DNA of 64,000 nt, taken from Vanilla planifolia. Its lineage: Eukaryota > Streptophyta > Magnoliopsida > Asparagales > Orchidaceae. The notes beneath the pieces were generated by a model. It was given only the letters and a program-made list of their open reading frames with translations. It was not told the origin of the DNA and ran no database searches. Location: positions 29,626,670-29,690,669 of the forward strand of contig CM043872.1 in assembly GCA_023846275.1 (NCBI GenBank). Reading direction: 5' to 3'. Below are positions 14,652-27,559 of the stretch, in pieces; positions within the stretch are counted from its first letter, which is position 1, and every line of letters begins with the position of its first letter. The translations under genes were made by a program, and so were the position numbers.

Positions 14652-15804
14652 GAATCTCTCCATACATCATTAGATCAAATTGCCCTCAGGTTCTTAATCC
14701 AAAAATCTACCTTCTATAGACAATTTTTTTTTCTGTTTCATAGAGCAAAAAGCTGTTCTTTCATAAGCCTAATATTATTACAGTTCAGCCAAACACACCC
14801 TTAGTCTAACCCTTTTCTATTATGTCATCTTATCATTGTCCAAAACTTCTTCACAAGTGTGCTTTTCTTATTGGTCTTCAGTAGATTTAAGTCTTCCCTT
14901 CAACATTTAGAAGGACTTGTTCTTATAGCATAGCACTTTACTGGAAAATTCTTCATCCTTTCTCAAGTCTATGTGTGTATACATCAATAATAATGAGCTT
15001 CTTTGAGCATGCTTTTGATTTTTATTTTTTTATTTTTTCTAATGCTCAAATAGATTATATGCTCCAGATTGATTATCTATGTTATGTTGTCCTTTATTAT
15101 TCTTTGATAAATTCTAAGTTAGCACACTTCATAACAATACTTTTTTTGAAATTTTTAGATTTACTCATTTTCCAGGTATTGTTGTATAAATGTTTTTATA
15201 TGTGCATGAATCATGCATAGTGTTGAAGTTTAGTATATACAAATATTTTTCTTAATAGATTTTAGTTTGTACATATACAAATAAGAACTAAAATTTTGTA
15301 TAAATAGAAAAGAAATGTTTTATTGTCTTTAGATGAAAAAAAGACAATTTGTTGAATAAAATGTATGTTCATTTTAATAAAAATTTGAATTTAATTTATC
15401 ATCAAATATTGTATTTGATATCAATATATTTAAAGATAAAAATTAAGCAAAAGATATTGTTAAAGAAAAAAAAATAAAAATGGAATAAAAAAGCTCTAAT
15501 TGGTTAACAAAAACATATTAATTAGGAAATAAATAAAAATAATGAGTCAACTTAAACTTTTGTAATTATATTACTGCAAATAGATCTCCAACCAAATTTT
15601 GCTTTGTTTTCTAATTATATTTTTATTACAAGTGTTTGATTAATTAATAAACTTATTACAATTATTATAAGAATTGACTTGTTTTTAGCAGCACTAATTA
15701 TTCGCTGGTCACACCGTTGATTTGTCAGTTTTGGTGTCGTTTTCCTCGAACTCAGCATTTTGCAGATTCGGACAATGTACCTTGCAGTCGCTTGCTAATG
15801 CTAT

Positions 15805-15833
15805 GGGGCCCTTCATAATAGAGTGGGGCCCAC
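15805..15833. promoter_or_regulatory. Class I TCP-type site and second GGGGCCC box
   Basis: GTGGGGCCCAC at 15823-15833 is an exact match to the class I TCP consensus GTGGGNCCCAC. A second GGGGCCC lies at 15805-15811, so the two GGGGCCC cores are 20 bp apart, about two helical turns. They sit in a small GC-rich island within very AT-rich DNA. Which gene they would serve is unclear: the DUF863 leader is about 2 kb to the right. Confidence 0.5.
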
Positions 15834-16499
15834 CGACCTCTTTCGAAGATATTAGCAATAATAATATTTTTAGATTAATAAAAATATAGTTATATTCTAT
15901 ATCATTTTCATATGATTTATATTTTTATTTTATTTTTTTAATTTTATATGCATAAAATTTTTCAAGTTTTTTTATTGAAAAATTTGTAGTATTTGTTTTT
16001 TTTTTTTTTTGTTCTAACTTACAAAACAGTAAAAATATATCAAAGAGTTATGATAAAAATAGTATTTTTAAGATATTTTTAAAACTCATTTTTCATTTTA
16101 CAGATCTACACAAGTTGGTTCACTAAATGTTCCTCTCTCATTGATTATGATATTGTTTTATATTATTCAAAAAAATAAAAATATATATTTTTAAATATAA
16201 ATATTCTTTTACTGAAAAATAAAACATGTGTGCATCATTTTTCAAATATTTGACCATTTTAAAAACTCATAAACAAACTCTCTCATTCATCATAGTATAA
16301 AGTAAATGCATTGCTTTGATAACATTACATTTCTTTTAGGTTGTAGAAAACAAATTGCATTTTAAAAAAGTTTTTTTTTTAAAAAAAAAAAATAGCTCTT
16401 TGAATAAAAAATTACATAGTTTTTTTTTATCTTTTAAATATGAAACACAAAAGCAGCTCCCATAACTACATGTCTATTAAACATTATAGAATTGTGAAG

Positions 16500-16660
16500 G
16501 ACTCTGAGGGAATCTTTGACAGATCCGCTGCAGAAAAGCTTGTGTAGGATTCTCTGAAACTTCTCCTCATTCTTTAGCGTAGAATATGATTCTTTCCTTC
16601 TGATGACTCCAACAAATATTCATTCCGGCCATGGTTGGAGGTACAGCAGCTCAGAGAGGA
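16500..16660 (-). other. Possible small gene or gene remnant (minus strand)
   Basis: An ATG in good context (ACCATGG) lies at 16632-16630 on the minus strand, after a CT-rich stretch that resembles a plant 5' leader. Its frame closes after about 21 codons. A second, overlapping minus-strand frame stays open longer and ends near 16440; it includes EEKFQRILHKLF and CSGSVKDSLRVLHN, which look coding-like. I do not recognise the family. It could be a small gene with unseen splicing, a frameshifted remnant, or chance. Confidence 0.25.
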
Positions 16661-17160
16661 AGAGAAGGAGAGAGACAATCTGCATCATTCATTCATTCAT
16701 CCATCTCCATTAGAGCACCACAAGGATTGGACTCTCAAACTCACCTTAGGATGCATTCCTGTTTGAGTGAAAACTTTTTATGAAATTTTTCATGAATATT
16801 ATTGAAAATAGGGCTGAAAAAGATTGATAAACAGAGATCTTTTGTGGGTTTTTTTTTTTCAAGTTTTATTGATTCAAATAATAAAAATTTAAAAAGAAAT
16901 ATTTTGTGCAACTTTTATTTAAAACAAGATTTATCATGATGCATAATTGGATGTCACATCTCCTTGATTTGAGCTGCACATCCTCGTCCACATAAGTCCT
17001 GAAGCAAAGGGGAAAACGCATCTCTATTTTTATGCTTTTAAAACTGCATGATCCCAAGCTCTGAAAGCAAAGTCATGGCTTTTACATGACTGCCCTGAGA
17101 GAAGAGGCTTAGGACCACACATCGTTGTCCCATTTCTCCTGAAAAATATCCGTATCTAGA
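16640..17160. other. Unassigned GC-richer island
   Basis: This stretch includes a short ATTC repeat (about 16687-16700). On the minus strand, two segments each begin just after an acceptor-like CAG (near 17142 and 17000) and read briefly as protein-like (for example EKWDNDVWS and TYVDEDVQLKSRR) before stopping. They may be exons of a small unknown minus-strand gene that continues into 16500-16660, or the remains of one. Confidence 0.2.
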
Positions 17161-17899
17161 ATGGCTTAAAGATCAAACTTTTAGTAAGTTTGGTTTTGCT
17201 TCTCAATGATAAGTGCTTAAATAAGGCTCTGTTTGTTCTAAAGCTCTTACCTTGCGTGTAAATATAGCCCTGTTTAGTGAAATTGTTTGAGATCTTTTAT
17301 TCAAATTTTAGTGACATTTGTTTTTTTATTTATACATTTATTGCATATTCATTTCATAGTTATCTTAAAAAATCAAAATTTTCTTTTTGATATTATGTTA
17401 AGATCATAGTTTCATTTCATAACAACTATTAACAAATACTATTTAAGCGCACAATTATTGAGTTATTTTCATAATGTTTTGAATTTGTTTTTGAAATTAT
17501 CACCTTCTTCAATGCTTTAGAGGGTAATTAATTACTAAATGTAACATATTGTGTCATTTCCTAAAGCACAGTTTTTGTTTGGGGACACCAAGGCACTGTT
17601 TTTATTTGATGGAATTTAAAATAAATGAAAAAAAAAATGTGGGTTTGGAAGGTTTAAGCGCAGCATAGAAGAAAATGGATGGTTTCAGCGTTACAAACTC
17701 GTTCCATCATCTCTCTCTGTTGTAGATTCATGCGGACCGGTAAATGAAGCGAGTGAAACGAAAAAGATCGCATTTTTTTTACGTTTTTTTGACTTCGCTT
17801 TTGAGTAAACGGCGAGGGAAAAAATCATGGGAGAAATCAGTGTGGGAGGGGGAAAAGCCAACGGAATAAGACGACCGGATGTTGACAAATTTCCGGTCA

Positions 17900-18354
17900 T
17901 CCGGTCATTCTACTTCGGAGGTCGATTTGAGATAGAAAGAGAGAAAAAGGGAGAGAATTTTGGCGATTCTTCTCCAAGCTGATGAATGTTTCAATTCTAA
18001 TGCCCCTTTTCAAGTCTTCCGTCGCTGTCAAGCTTCAACTCCTCGGGCGGTTGACATAATCTCCGTCCATTTCCTCCAGCTTTTTTATGCTTTCCTGGAA
18101 GATCACAAGCGTTGGACACCTTTGCTGTCCATGGAGGGGGGGCCGAGGACTTGTGGGTTTTTCTTCTTTCGGGTCATGGAGACGAATCCACTTCGGCGTC
18201 ATCCATTAAAGACCAGGGAATGCGGGCTGATGTAATTACTCTCGTATCTGTCACCAAGTTCGCTCTTCGTACAGCTGCGGTTCTCGAATTCGTCTCTCTC
18301 GGTCGAATCGAGGTGCTTCGTGGTTTTTGGCTTAGTTCTCCCATCGGCGAGGTC
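17900..18354 (+). promoter_or_regulatory. Probable 5' leader exon of the DUF863 gene
   Basis: The GC content rises sharply here, after purine-rich GAGAGA tracts at about 17930-17955. Short ATG frames (from 17960 and from 18112) look like upstream ORFs rather than a conserved protein. A donor-like CGAG/GTCTGA lies at 18351-18358. The first recognised DUF863 coding exon is 4 kb downstream, so a leader exon followed by a long intron is inferred. I could not place the transcription start or the exact donor. Confidence 0.4.
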
Positions 18355-19839
18355 TGAGGACTTCGCATTAATGGGTTTTTGAAAGATTTATCACGTTTTT
18401 TTATGTTATGCATTTGAGATGAATATGTTGTGGTTTTGAACTCCTTTCTGGACTCTGAATTGGGTTTCTTCTATTGTCCATGTTGTTTGTCGACTTTTCA
18501 CAGATTCGTTTGTCTCGAATTGTTCTAAATTTTGAACAATTTTGTTGATCATGATCATAGATGTTCTGCAAAACCCAGTCTGCATATATATTGATTAATT
18601 TATCTTCCAAGCAGGTGTCATCAAATGGATCATTGGTGAAGCATATGGGCAGCAATCGACTTGGTATTTCTTGTTTCTTGGAAGTTTTTACTTGATTGTC
18701 TTGTTATCTTTGATGGCTACAAACTATATTGCTAAATTTTAGGTGAGGAAATTTCTGGAATGTCTTCTTCTCTGCTGTTGATGCTTATTTGGGTCATCTT
18801 TTCCTTAAAAAGTCTATTGGAGTTGCTTAATGAACTCCTTTGAAGTTGCAAATTCTTTGATTCTGGAAAGGGGAGGTTCTGAATTGGGTTCAAGCTTCAG
18901 AAAGCAAATAATTTTCTTATGGATTCTGTTTGATCCATCTCAAGAATGCAAAAAAGTTGTCTTTTCAGATATGGGGAAACACCGCAAGTTTCTTTTTTCT
19001 TCATTTGAAGGTAAATCAGTTTTGTCACTTGGTTCATTGTAGCAGCATTCTAGTGCACTATTTGGGATTTTAGCTGGTCTTCTTGTGTCTTCCTTTTTAA
19101 TTTTCAAGTTATGGACTTGCTTTCTATGCATTGTATGTACTTATTTTTATTAACCTTTGAATGGATTCATTCTTGTCAGTCTGGGACATTAATTTTCAGA
19201 GCAGGGTACCATCTTTAGTGGTATTTACGAAGTTTGCCTTGTGAATTTCTAGTGTAGTTGTAATTATATCAGGAAATGTGGTGAAATATTGTATGTTTTT
19301 CAAAATTTGTTTTGTAATTTTTCTACTTTAGCTGTGATTATGTTGGACAAGCTGCGTCATATGGACCCAACTTTTTTATAACAAATTTCACAAGCTACTA
19401 AGTTTAGTAAAGATAAGAATGTTATGATGGATTTGTTGTAAAATTATGGTTTTACAAGCCAGTAAGTTTGGTTGAGATAAGAATGCTATGATGGATTTGC
19501 TGCAAAAAAGTGTGGTCTATCTATTGCCTTAAGATAGATGTGGTAGGGCCTGGTTTGAAAAAACTAATATAGATACAAGTTTATGTGATTAGAATAAATT
19601 CAGAACGATTCATTTATGAGTAGATTTAAAGAACTAATGCAATTAGAAAAGATGGATTTGTGAAGCTCATTAAAATAATTATTATGGAGATGATAATGAT
19701 GCGACCTTAGGTGATTAAAAAATTTTCATTGTCATATGCAGTTGAGGAAATGTCTTAAAGGCTCATTGGTTTAAAATTTAACTGACCTTCCTTTTCAAGA
19801 ATGTTTTGTTTTGTTTGATTTACTTTTATATTATAATGA

Positions 19840-20730
19840 AAGATAGTATTAAACTCTTAATGTTTAATTAATATGATATTTATCAATAGGCCTAAATTTT
19901 TGGATTATTGAGTGTCTATATAAATATATTTTGGGCTGAACTTGGGTTGTCATTTGGTAACACTCTCTTAAAAAGTGATATCAAAGCTATATGTGATTCA
20001 GTTGGCATCATGTGTTGATACAGGATGGACATGGTGATTGAGCCGATGTGATACAATTGCTATAATAAATGGGTTGTTTTTGGATCAAGTGGTTCATGCA
20101 TTTGGTGGCTTACATAGCTCTTTGGTTGGTTCGTTGGGCAAAACTTTGGTGAACATACACGATAGCTTCATGTTGTTCAATAACTCTTGGTGTTCATGAT
20201 TTGTAATGGTGTTCATAAGCTGTCATGGAACCGTATAGACTTTGTTCAATTAAATAGTACATGATTTCGTGGTTTAGCCATCCATGATGGAGTAATTAAT
20301 GTATTCCATTCACAGTTGAAGTATATTGTTGAAGTACATTGGCATCCATGATGTTCGACGTGATAGTCAGCTTAGTTTGATAGAAGATTTCAAAATTAGA
20401 GATAGTGATGGATAATACATATGAGATTCTCATTTGAAGAAAAGATTTGTTAAATATAAATAAGACTTGATTTAATTCTACATTGTTATTCAAGCATATT
20501 GTTAGAGCTTTAGAATACAGTTAATATGATTTCTATCAATACACAAGTTTTTGGATTATTAGATATCTATATAAGTATATATTATACCCAATTTAGATTT
20601 TTATTGGGTGAAATTTTCTTTATGTGTTATTAGAGTCATATGCGATTCATTTGGGATTAAGTGATATAGTAGGGTCAACAAGAGGGGCGGAGCTAATGTA
20701 ATGCACTATTACTAACAAGGGCAGTGAGGT
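19840..20730. repeat. Two diverged copies of an LTR-like segment
   Basis: The segment at about 19850-20080 recurs at about 20500-20730. Shared order: a TTAATATGATxT block, TTTTTGGATTATT, TCTATATAAxTATAT (TATA-like), then in copy 1 TGATATCAAAGC (19978-19989) and in copy 2 the related TTATTAGAGTC, then TATGxGATTCA. The TATCAAAGC word resembles the initiator-methionine tRNA primer-binding site of plant LTR retrotransposons. The reading is two decayed LTR plus leader segments, not an intact element. Confidence 0.5.
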
Positions 20731-22365
20731 CTTGTGTTGTGCAACAAAATTGACAAAAGCAGCAGAGTCAATGTGTTGCAATTCGTATAATGTTTTATGT
20801 GGTTTGTTATACAAGCAATCCTAACAAGACATCGATCAAACAAATTAAGTCTTTTTGTTGTATTTGCTGAAGGATAAAAATATTGGATGACATGTTTTTT
20901 TGAGTTATGATTTAGCTCGTTGCTTTTCTTTCTTTCCATTTGTGACATAGATTTTTGGCTAAACATCCTCAAAACTTTGGCAAGGTGAAAAATTTGCCTA
21001 AAAATTGTAACTGAGCTACATTACAGGAGTAATAGCCAAGATTTTGTATGTTTACCTATTATTAGTTTTTATTATATTTGATTGAGCAGGATACCTTGCT
21101 AAACCTGTTTTCTCCTGCATTCATTTCACATATGGTAGTCTGGTATTGGCATTCATGTATATTTTATCATCCACCTTTTACTGGTCCTCATGATGATCTG
21201 TTAGATCAATTAATTTTTAAATCCAGAAGCAGCAATCTTCTATACAGGTTCAAAAATATTGTTAGGGGTATAGAAATAGTTCTACACTAGGTGATGGTGA
21301 TTAAATCCAAATGCAATGCCTAAGCATACTTACCTGCAACAGACTGTAAAAATTAAACCACTCGTTTACAAACCTCTTTGAAGCATTGGACTTGTTGAAT
21401 GTAAACTGGTTTACCTACTTCTTTTGTTTAGTTTAGGTCAAGTTGGGTAAGCTTGAACTTATTTTTGAATGTGTTTGAAAAATTCTAATTTCTTGGACAA
21501 GTGATAGTAGTGTCAATATCTTTAGATCATGTTTCTTGTTTTCAGTGCTTAATACTAAAATCACTGCCTGTTTCAGGTTTAATAACTATCATTTTAAGCC
21601 GACAATAATGCTGAACTAGGTTACGAGTATGCAATATTGGATCCAGTCAAACATTCTTGATGATTGATGAGACTTCTACATGCATTTATGTGGTCTAATG
21701 GGTCTCACATATATCACAACATGTTCTCCCATAAAATTATCAAGCTTGCAAAGTGGATGAGTGTTACCTATATAGAAATGCAAGGAGGATAAGCCCTGAG
21801 TCTAGTAAGAAGATTTGAAAAACTAAACTGATTAGAAGATGCTCTAACAACAAAATGGGCATGAGTTAATATAAGGTCCTCAAAAACATGCCATGAGCAC
21901 ATGATCAGGAATCTTTTGGAGGGGATTTAATGCTTTCTCAAATTTATGTATACAAATTTTTTCTTGAATTGCTTTCAAAAAGCTGATACTGACTTGTTTT
22001 TTTTATTTGAAATGTACTTTAAAAAGCATGATAATGTTCACACAATAACATTTTAAACATGAATACTATACTTGTTGATCAATTTGTGTATCATTGTGAA
22101 TATGGTTATTTTTATTGTATACATACAACAGGACAGCTGCCACAGATCTCAGCCAAACAAAACCTTTGTAGGGTTAAGGCTTTGTTTAGTATACTTCAAC
22201 AGAGAAATCTTTTATTTTGTCTACATATTTGTTCATTTTTATTGAACTTAAAGCTGTTGGCTATCAAACTCATAGAGGTTTTATTTCCTTGCAACAAAAG
22301 ATTTCTTGCTATATCTTTTAGGTTTATCCAAGCATTCTTTATACACTAACTTTGATAACAATTTT

Positions 22366-25300
22366 ATGCTATCCAGAACTGAGTATGAGAAATGCTTTCT
22401 AAGCGATACGTTCAAGGTTTACTATACAATGAGAGATCTGAATGAAGACATCAGCAACAGTTGGCATTTGTACCATGAAAATAAGATATCGAATGGACAA
22501 ATCTACAATGGTTGCATGCTGAATTCTTTAAACCAATGCTCAGTTTATGACAAAGATATCTTAAAACGGAAAATCCTTGAACATGAAGCTATTTTCAGAA
22601 AGCAGGTACATATAAATTAATTGGACAAGATTACATTGATGTTTTTTGGATGGACAAATTGACTAATTTTCTTGTAAGGAAAATGATTGAAATTTAGAAT
22701 ATTGAAGCAATTACTTTGCTTTCTTCCTTGATACATTTTAGCTGACTTCTTACTTAGCAACTCTCTCATACTTAATCCCTTTACTTGATTTCCATGTGCT
22801 TCTGGTCCTTCAAATTACCATCTTCTTGTTATTCAGGTTCATGAGCTTCATCGTCTTTATAAAATTCAGAAGGAGCTGATGCAGGAGCTCCTGCAAAATG
22901 GCTCAAACAGATGTTCCAAATGGGAGATCAATTCAAATGCTTGGTCTTCTAGACCAGATATTCGAACTCAAGGCTGCACAAAGATATGGCAGACTTCTCA
23001 TTGGTCTGATATTGCCAGCTTCCAAAAAAGAGAGAAAACTAGAGTCACTGATGCCATTGCGTATCCCACGAAGATTTGTGAAACAAATTCCACACCATGC
23101 TTTGGTTCACCAGGAAAAGGTGTGCTGGATAGAAATGTTGCATCCTATGCTAGTTTGAGAACATGCATTAATAAGAGGTCTGACATTCAACTTCCAGCTG
23201 TATATATTGACTGTGAGAGATCAGAAATAACGGAGAAAGATTTTGATGGTTCATCATCAATGACCACAGTTCCTTATTCCAGGGATAGCAAGTTATATCC
23301 TAATGGTGAAGTTAAGCTCTCTTTAGTGAACATAAGCAGTGCTAATGGATGGAAAGGCACAGACAACCTTGATTCTGGCAGCAAGAATGGTTTTTCCCAT
23401 GGTTTAGGTGATTTAAATGAACCAATCGAAGGGCAAACTTCCTTTGTGCAAACAGTTAGTTCATTTCCTCTTCAAATTTTTGAATCAGAAAGACAATTAA
23501 AGGAGAATCACAAACATAATGTCCCATTGAGAGAAACCAAATCATTGCTGGAAAGTACCTTGTCTAAAGATAAGGATTTTGGCAAAAGAGGTTTCTCTAC
23601 TATTTTACCAGTATTCAATGCCGAAATAACCTCAGCATGGTCTCTCAAGAATAGCAAAGCTGGTGAGGGCTATGTAGTCAATCTTGGTGATTCACAGCTG
23701 TTAAAGTTTTGCATATTTGTTCTATATGATTTTTTAATTAATTACTATAAGGTTAAGTTCCTGTTTGCTCCAGCTTTGCCACATGATATACATATGGATA
23801 TGTAATGGGATTGTTTAAGTTAATTGCATGATTACAAGAAACAATAAATAATTGTGCAGAGAAGTTGAAATGCATAAGACAATGTTGTATCCATGCTAGA
23901 AGTCAACAAACAACAATGGGGGTTTCTTTCACTTCTTTTTTTTTTTTTTTTTTTGAAATTGATTGAGTACAAAGCATGAATTGTATGTGATTGGGAAAGA
24001 ACCTAGGACTATGGCAACAACTTTTTCAAACTAAACTAGTTGATAAAAAAACAATCATATGCTTATTGCATTTAAGTCATTGCAGTGGACTTTTGCATTT
24101 CTTCAACAACATCAAGGTTGTAGTATATCCTTCAGGTCGTGCCTTTTGGATCAATGAGACAATGTGGTTATTTAGTGACTACCTAAAAAAGGATTGAATG
24201 ACAATGAGATGCTCTTGGAAGGCTTCAAAATGGAGGGAGATGCATGTAAATAATTTTATGCTAAAATATATCATGTAACCAAAATGAGATAAGAATTCGG
24301 GTTTACATGGCCAAACTCTGAGACTAGTTTAGGTTAAAGTGGACAATAAATCAGTAGGGATAAAAAATGGCATTTTGAGGGATGCTGTTTTGTTAATTTA
24401 GCACATGTTTAAAACATCATTTGTATAGTTGGATTAATAACGACGATTGAAATTGAAGATGTATTAGAATTGAAAGAATAAACAATGTCAAGGTGGAAGG
24501 TTCCCTCTATGGCTAATAATGTTGATCTTGTTATGACGCTACCTTATTTGTCACCTTTTTGTCTATTTGAGTTTGTTTCTTCCTAAGATAGTCTTACAGT
24601 ATATCAATGTCTACATTTATGCATTCAAGTGTGCATGCTTCCAATGAGGTTGATGCTTTCAACAAATATAGCATATCAGCTAAGATAGAAATATCTTGTG
24701 TTTCTGTTTTAGTTGGTCCAAAATGCAATTTTGAGTATTTGTAAGCTTTGTGGCAATGATTCAGATTTCAGAATAAAGCATTAGAAATTCTGGAAATTTG
24801 TTTGTGGGAATGACAAAGATTGCAGCATGCGCATATATTTTATAAATATATCAAGAAAACAGTGTGCAGCAATGAAATTTGTTGAATAGAACATAAAATG
24901 ATTTCTCTCACAAGGTCAAAAGTGGTTTTTCTTCTATTTAAGAGCGTCTTCCCATTCTGCTAAAAGAGAATACATATTTTCTTAGTCCATATCTAACCAT
25001 AACTATTATAGAACACTCCCTTTCTTAGAATAGTTCGAAAGGTGTCTGCTTTCCCTTGCTTTTAGTAATGATACCATGCAAATTGGTGAATTGGGCATGA
25101 ATGTTCATATAAGTGTACTCATGCCAGTAGAATAAAGCTGGTTTAACTAGCATCATGCTTTAGTAGAATTATCATCTTTGCTGTTAATTGCTGTAAGAAG
25201 AGCTAGTGGCAAAACTAGAATTAACAAGTCGCAAAACGATGTTTGCTAAATTACAGAACGATAGTGAAGCCAACCTTAAATATCTGAGCTGGGGCTAATC

Positions 25301-27559
25301 ATCATGAGCCAATCCATCAAACTAGTTCAGTTCGGTTTGATGATGATTGATCACCTTTCTTTTGTCTTTCTGCTTATTGAAGAAAGGCATGAATCATAAA
25401 AGTTTTATGTTAAACTTAACTATTCTGTGATCTTATTTATATTCTTTATTATTTGAGAAAAATACTAAATGCAGCCTTGCCGCTGCAGTAGAGACATTAT
25501 GCATTTTATCTTTATTGTTCTGGTATGAAAGACTTAAGTTTTTTTTTTAGCAGTTCTGGTTCTTTTTCATGCATTCGTTACGATGCCTTTTGATTTTTAG
25601 GTGTTACATGTTGATGACTACTGCTTGTTGTTGGAGATTTAAGGAAGATATCATTTATGTCAATGTTGTATTATCTAAGATGATTACTAGGTCACTATAA
25701 TCTGCAAAAGTCACATATATGTTTCCAATTTTAATGCATGCTTGCAACATTTATGTTTCCAATTTTGGTTCTTAACTATTCCATTGCTGCATGTTACAGT
25801 GCAATGCAATGGTCTTACGAACGCAGATTCTGTAAAAGAGGAATGTTTGATGATCACAGCTTCTGGAAGAGAGGAATCAAGTAACATATTTTCAAATGAC
25901 AGAAAGAAAAAGGATACAGAGCTCCATAAAGAAGGTAACTGTTCAGTGATCTCTGGAAAGAGCCCTGGCTGTGCTATTGGAGCTGCTTCTCTTCTAGATA
26001 TCAATATTGCAAGCTCACCCATGGCTTTGAGTTCCCCTGCACCACTTGAAACAATGTCTCCCTTCGACCGTATCACAAATAAGTTATCAAGGTTGGCCAC
26101 CAGTTCTAAAGACCCTTGTTTCTGTGAAGTGGGTAGAGATTTAGGGTCACAAGATGTTCAAGATGTTTCATTCTCTAGTCAATGTGAACCAAAGAAGGTT
26201 GTAAAGTTGGATTCGTCTTCTACAGCATCACCCAACCACTTATTTAGTACTCCAAACAGTAATGGAAATGCTTGCATGAAAACTTTGAACCTTAAAAATT
26301 TCTCCCCAAAGATTGATACATACCTCAACTCCTCTTGTGGACAAAATGAAGGGAAACAAGTTCTTTCATCAGGCTTGGAAGGCTTCAGGTTGAATCTTCA
26401 TGGAAGTGAGGAGAAACCACTGAGGGATACAGCATCCAACATCTTAAGCAGAGAAAAAACATTTGGTAACATTGTGTTTAATAAGATAGACCTGAATCTT
26501 TGTTGTTTGGATCAAGAGCAACTGTTAGGTAATAATCCACAGCATGACACTGGGTTTTGTAACAGAGAGTCAGTTAACTTAGAAAAACTGTCTTCTCTTG
26601 AAAAGATTAGCAGCTTAAAAAATCACATTGATCTGAATTGTGAGCCTCTATTCATAGATGAATCAAGTTTCTCTGAAGTGTCTGCCAAATGTCAGATAAG
26701 TTTCCCTTCTGTTTCCAAGGCTTCGCTGAGGATTGACATGGAAGGACCATCCACCAGTTTACAAGAGTATAACATTCCTCAAATAGAGTTGAATTCTTCC
26801 AGTGAAAGAAAACTTTTCTTGAAAAATGCCTGCTTCAATGAAATGGTTGTGAGGGAAGCAGCAGAGACTATGTTCAAGCTGTCATGTGATCATTTCAAGC
26901 AAGCAGATGATGAACTCGGCAGCCTATCCACCACAATACCTTGTAATGACTTGAGCTGGTTGGCAGACATGGCCTTGAATACAGAAAGCATAAATACTAA
27001 TGTAGGAAGCCTTTGTAGAATTTCATCTCCTGTTGATGGAATGGATCTATTTGAGCTGATGACTCTACAGTTGGAAGAGATAAAAGTAGAGGAGCCATGG
27101 TTTAGGCCTAGGGAATTAGAAAGTTCAGAGGATAATGAGAAGACAAGGATCTTGCTTCTACAAACTCGAAGGGGGAAAGCTAGAAAGAGGAGACAGAAAA
27201 GAGACTTTCTGAAGGATATCCTCCCTGGACTTGCTACTCTATCAAGACAAGAAGTTAATGAAGACCTTCAAACCATTGCAGAGCTGATGAAAGCTTCCGG
27301 CAGTCCTTGGCAACTGGAAAAGGTGAGGCGGAACACTGGTCGGAGCAGCATGCAAGCTCGGGGAAGGAGACAGCCACGAAACGATGATGGAAGTTTAAAG
27401 GAGGTGTTGGGTAGCATTCCAGAGAAATTTTTGTCTGATAAGAATGTTCATAATACTGAGTATGAAGTTGAAAGATTCGGCATGATTGGTTGGGGGAGGA
27501 CGAGGCGGTGCCGGAGACAAAGATGTCCTTCACTAAGCATTGCAACAGCTCTAACATAA
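22366..27559 (+). CDS. DUF863 family protein with DLN (EAR-like) motifs
   Basis: Coding exons 22366-22605, 22837-23662 and 25800-27559 (TAA) join in frame to about 941 residues, usual for the family. Seen: MRDLNED near residue 22; a helical block EHEAIFRKQVHELHRLYKIQ near 70-88; a long Ser/Asn-rich middle; DLNEP (about 272), IDLNL (about 585) and HIDLNCEP (about 631); the conserved C-terminal block RKRRQKRDFLKDILPGLATL (about 817-836); and an Arg-rich end with RRCRRQRCP. Known: DUF863 proteins are plant-specific, sometimes mis-annotated as T-box factors, and of unclear function. Inferred: a nuclear protein that may recruit TOPLESS-type co-repressors through its DLN motifs. The start is uncertain: ATG 22366 is in frame, but an acceptor at 22373-22375 would instead splice an upstream exon onto TEYEKC, as MGT-type starts do in relatives. 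Codon 356 is split across intron 2. Confidence 0.85.
23663..25799 (+). other. 2.1-kb second intron of the DUF863 gene
   Basis: The donor GTGAGG follows AAAGCTG and the acceptor TTACAG precedes TGCAATGC; the join keeps the frame. A poly(T) tract lies near 23936-23954. I see no other gene. Translation through the donor runs to a stop at 23805 with hydrophobic, non-conserved sequence, which supports splicing. Confidence 0.65.

Larger units (their letters stand above)
14652..17900. other. Intergenic region between the DUF155 and DUF863 genes
   Basis: The first kilobase is the 3' flank of the DUF155 gene and is very AT-rich with poly(T) and poly(A) runs. A short GC-richer island at about 15680-15850 contains a TCP site. 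A second island at 16490-17160 looks partly coding on the minus strand and is described separately. From 17640 the sequence becomes promoter-like for the DUF863 gene. Chorismate mutase, which I recall between the Arabidopsis homologues, was not seen. Confidence 0.5.

Noticed and set aside
14652..22300. Chorismate mutase gene expected from Arabidopsis order
   Set aside because: No matching exon was recognised between the DUF155 and DUF863 genes.
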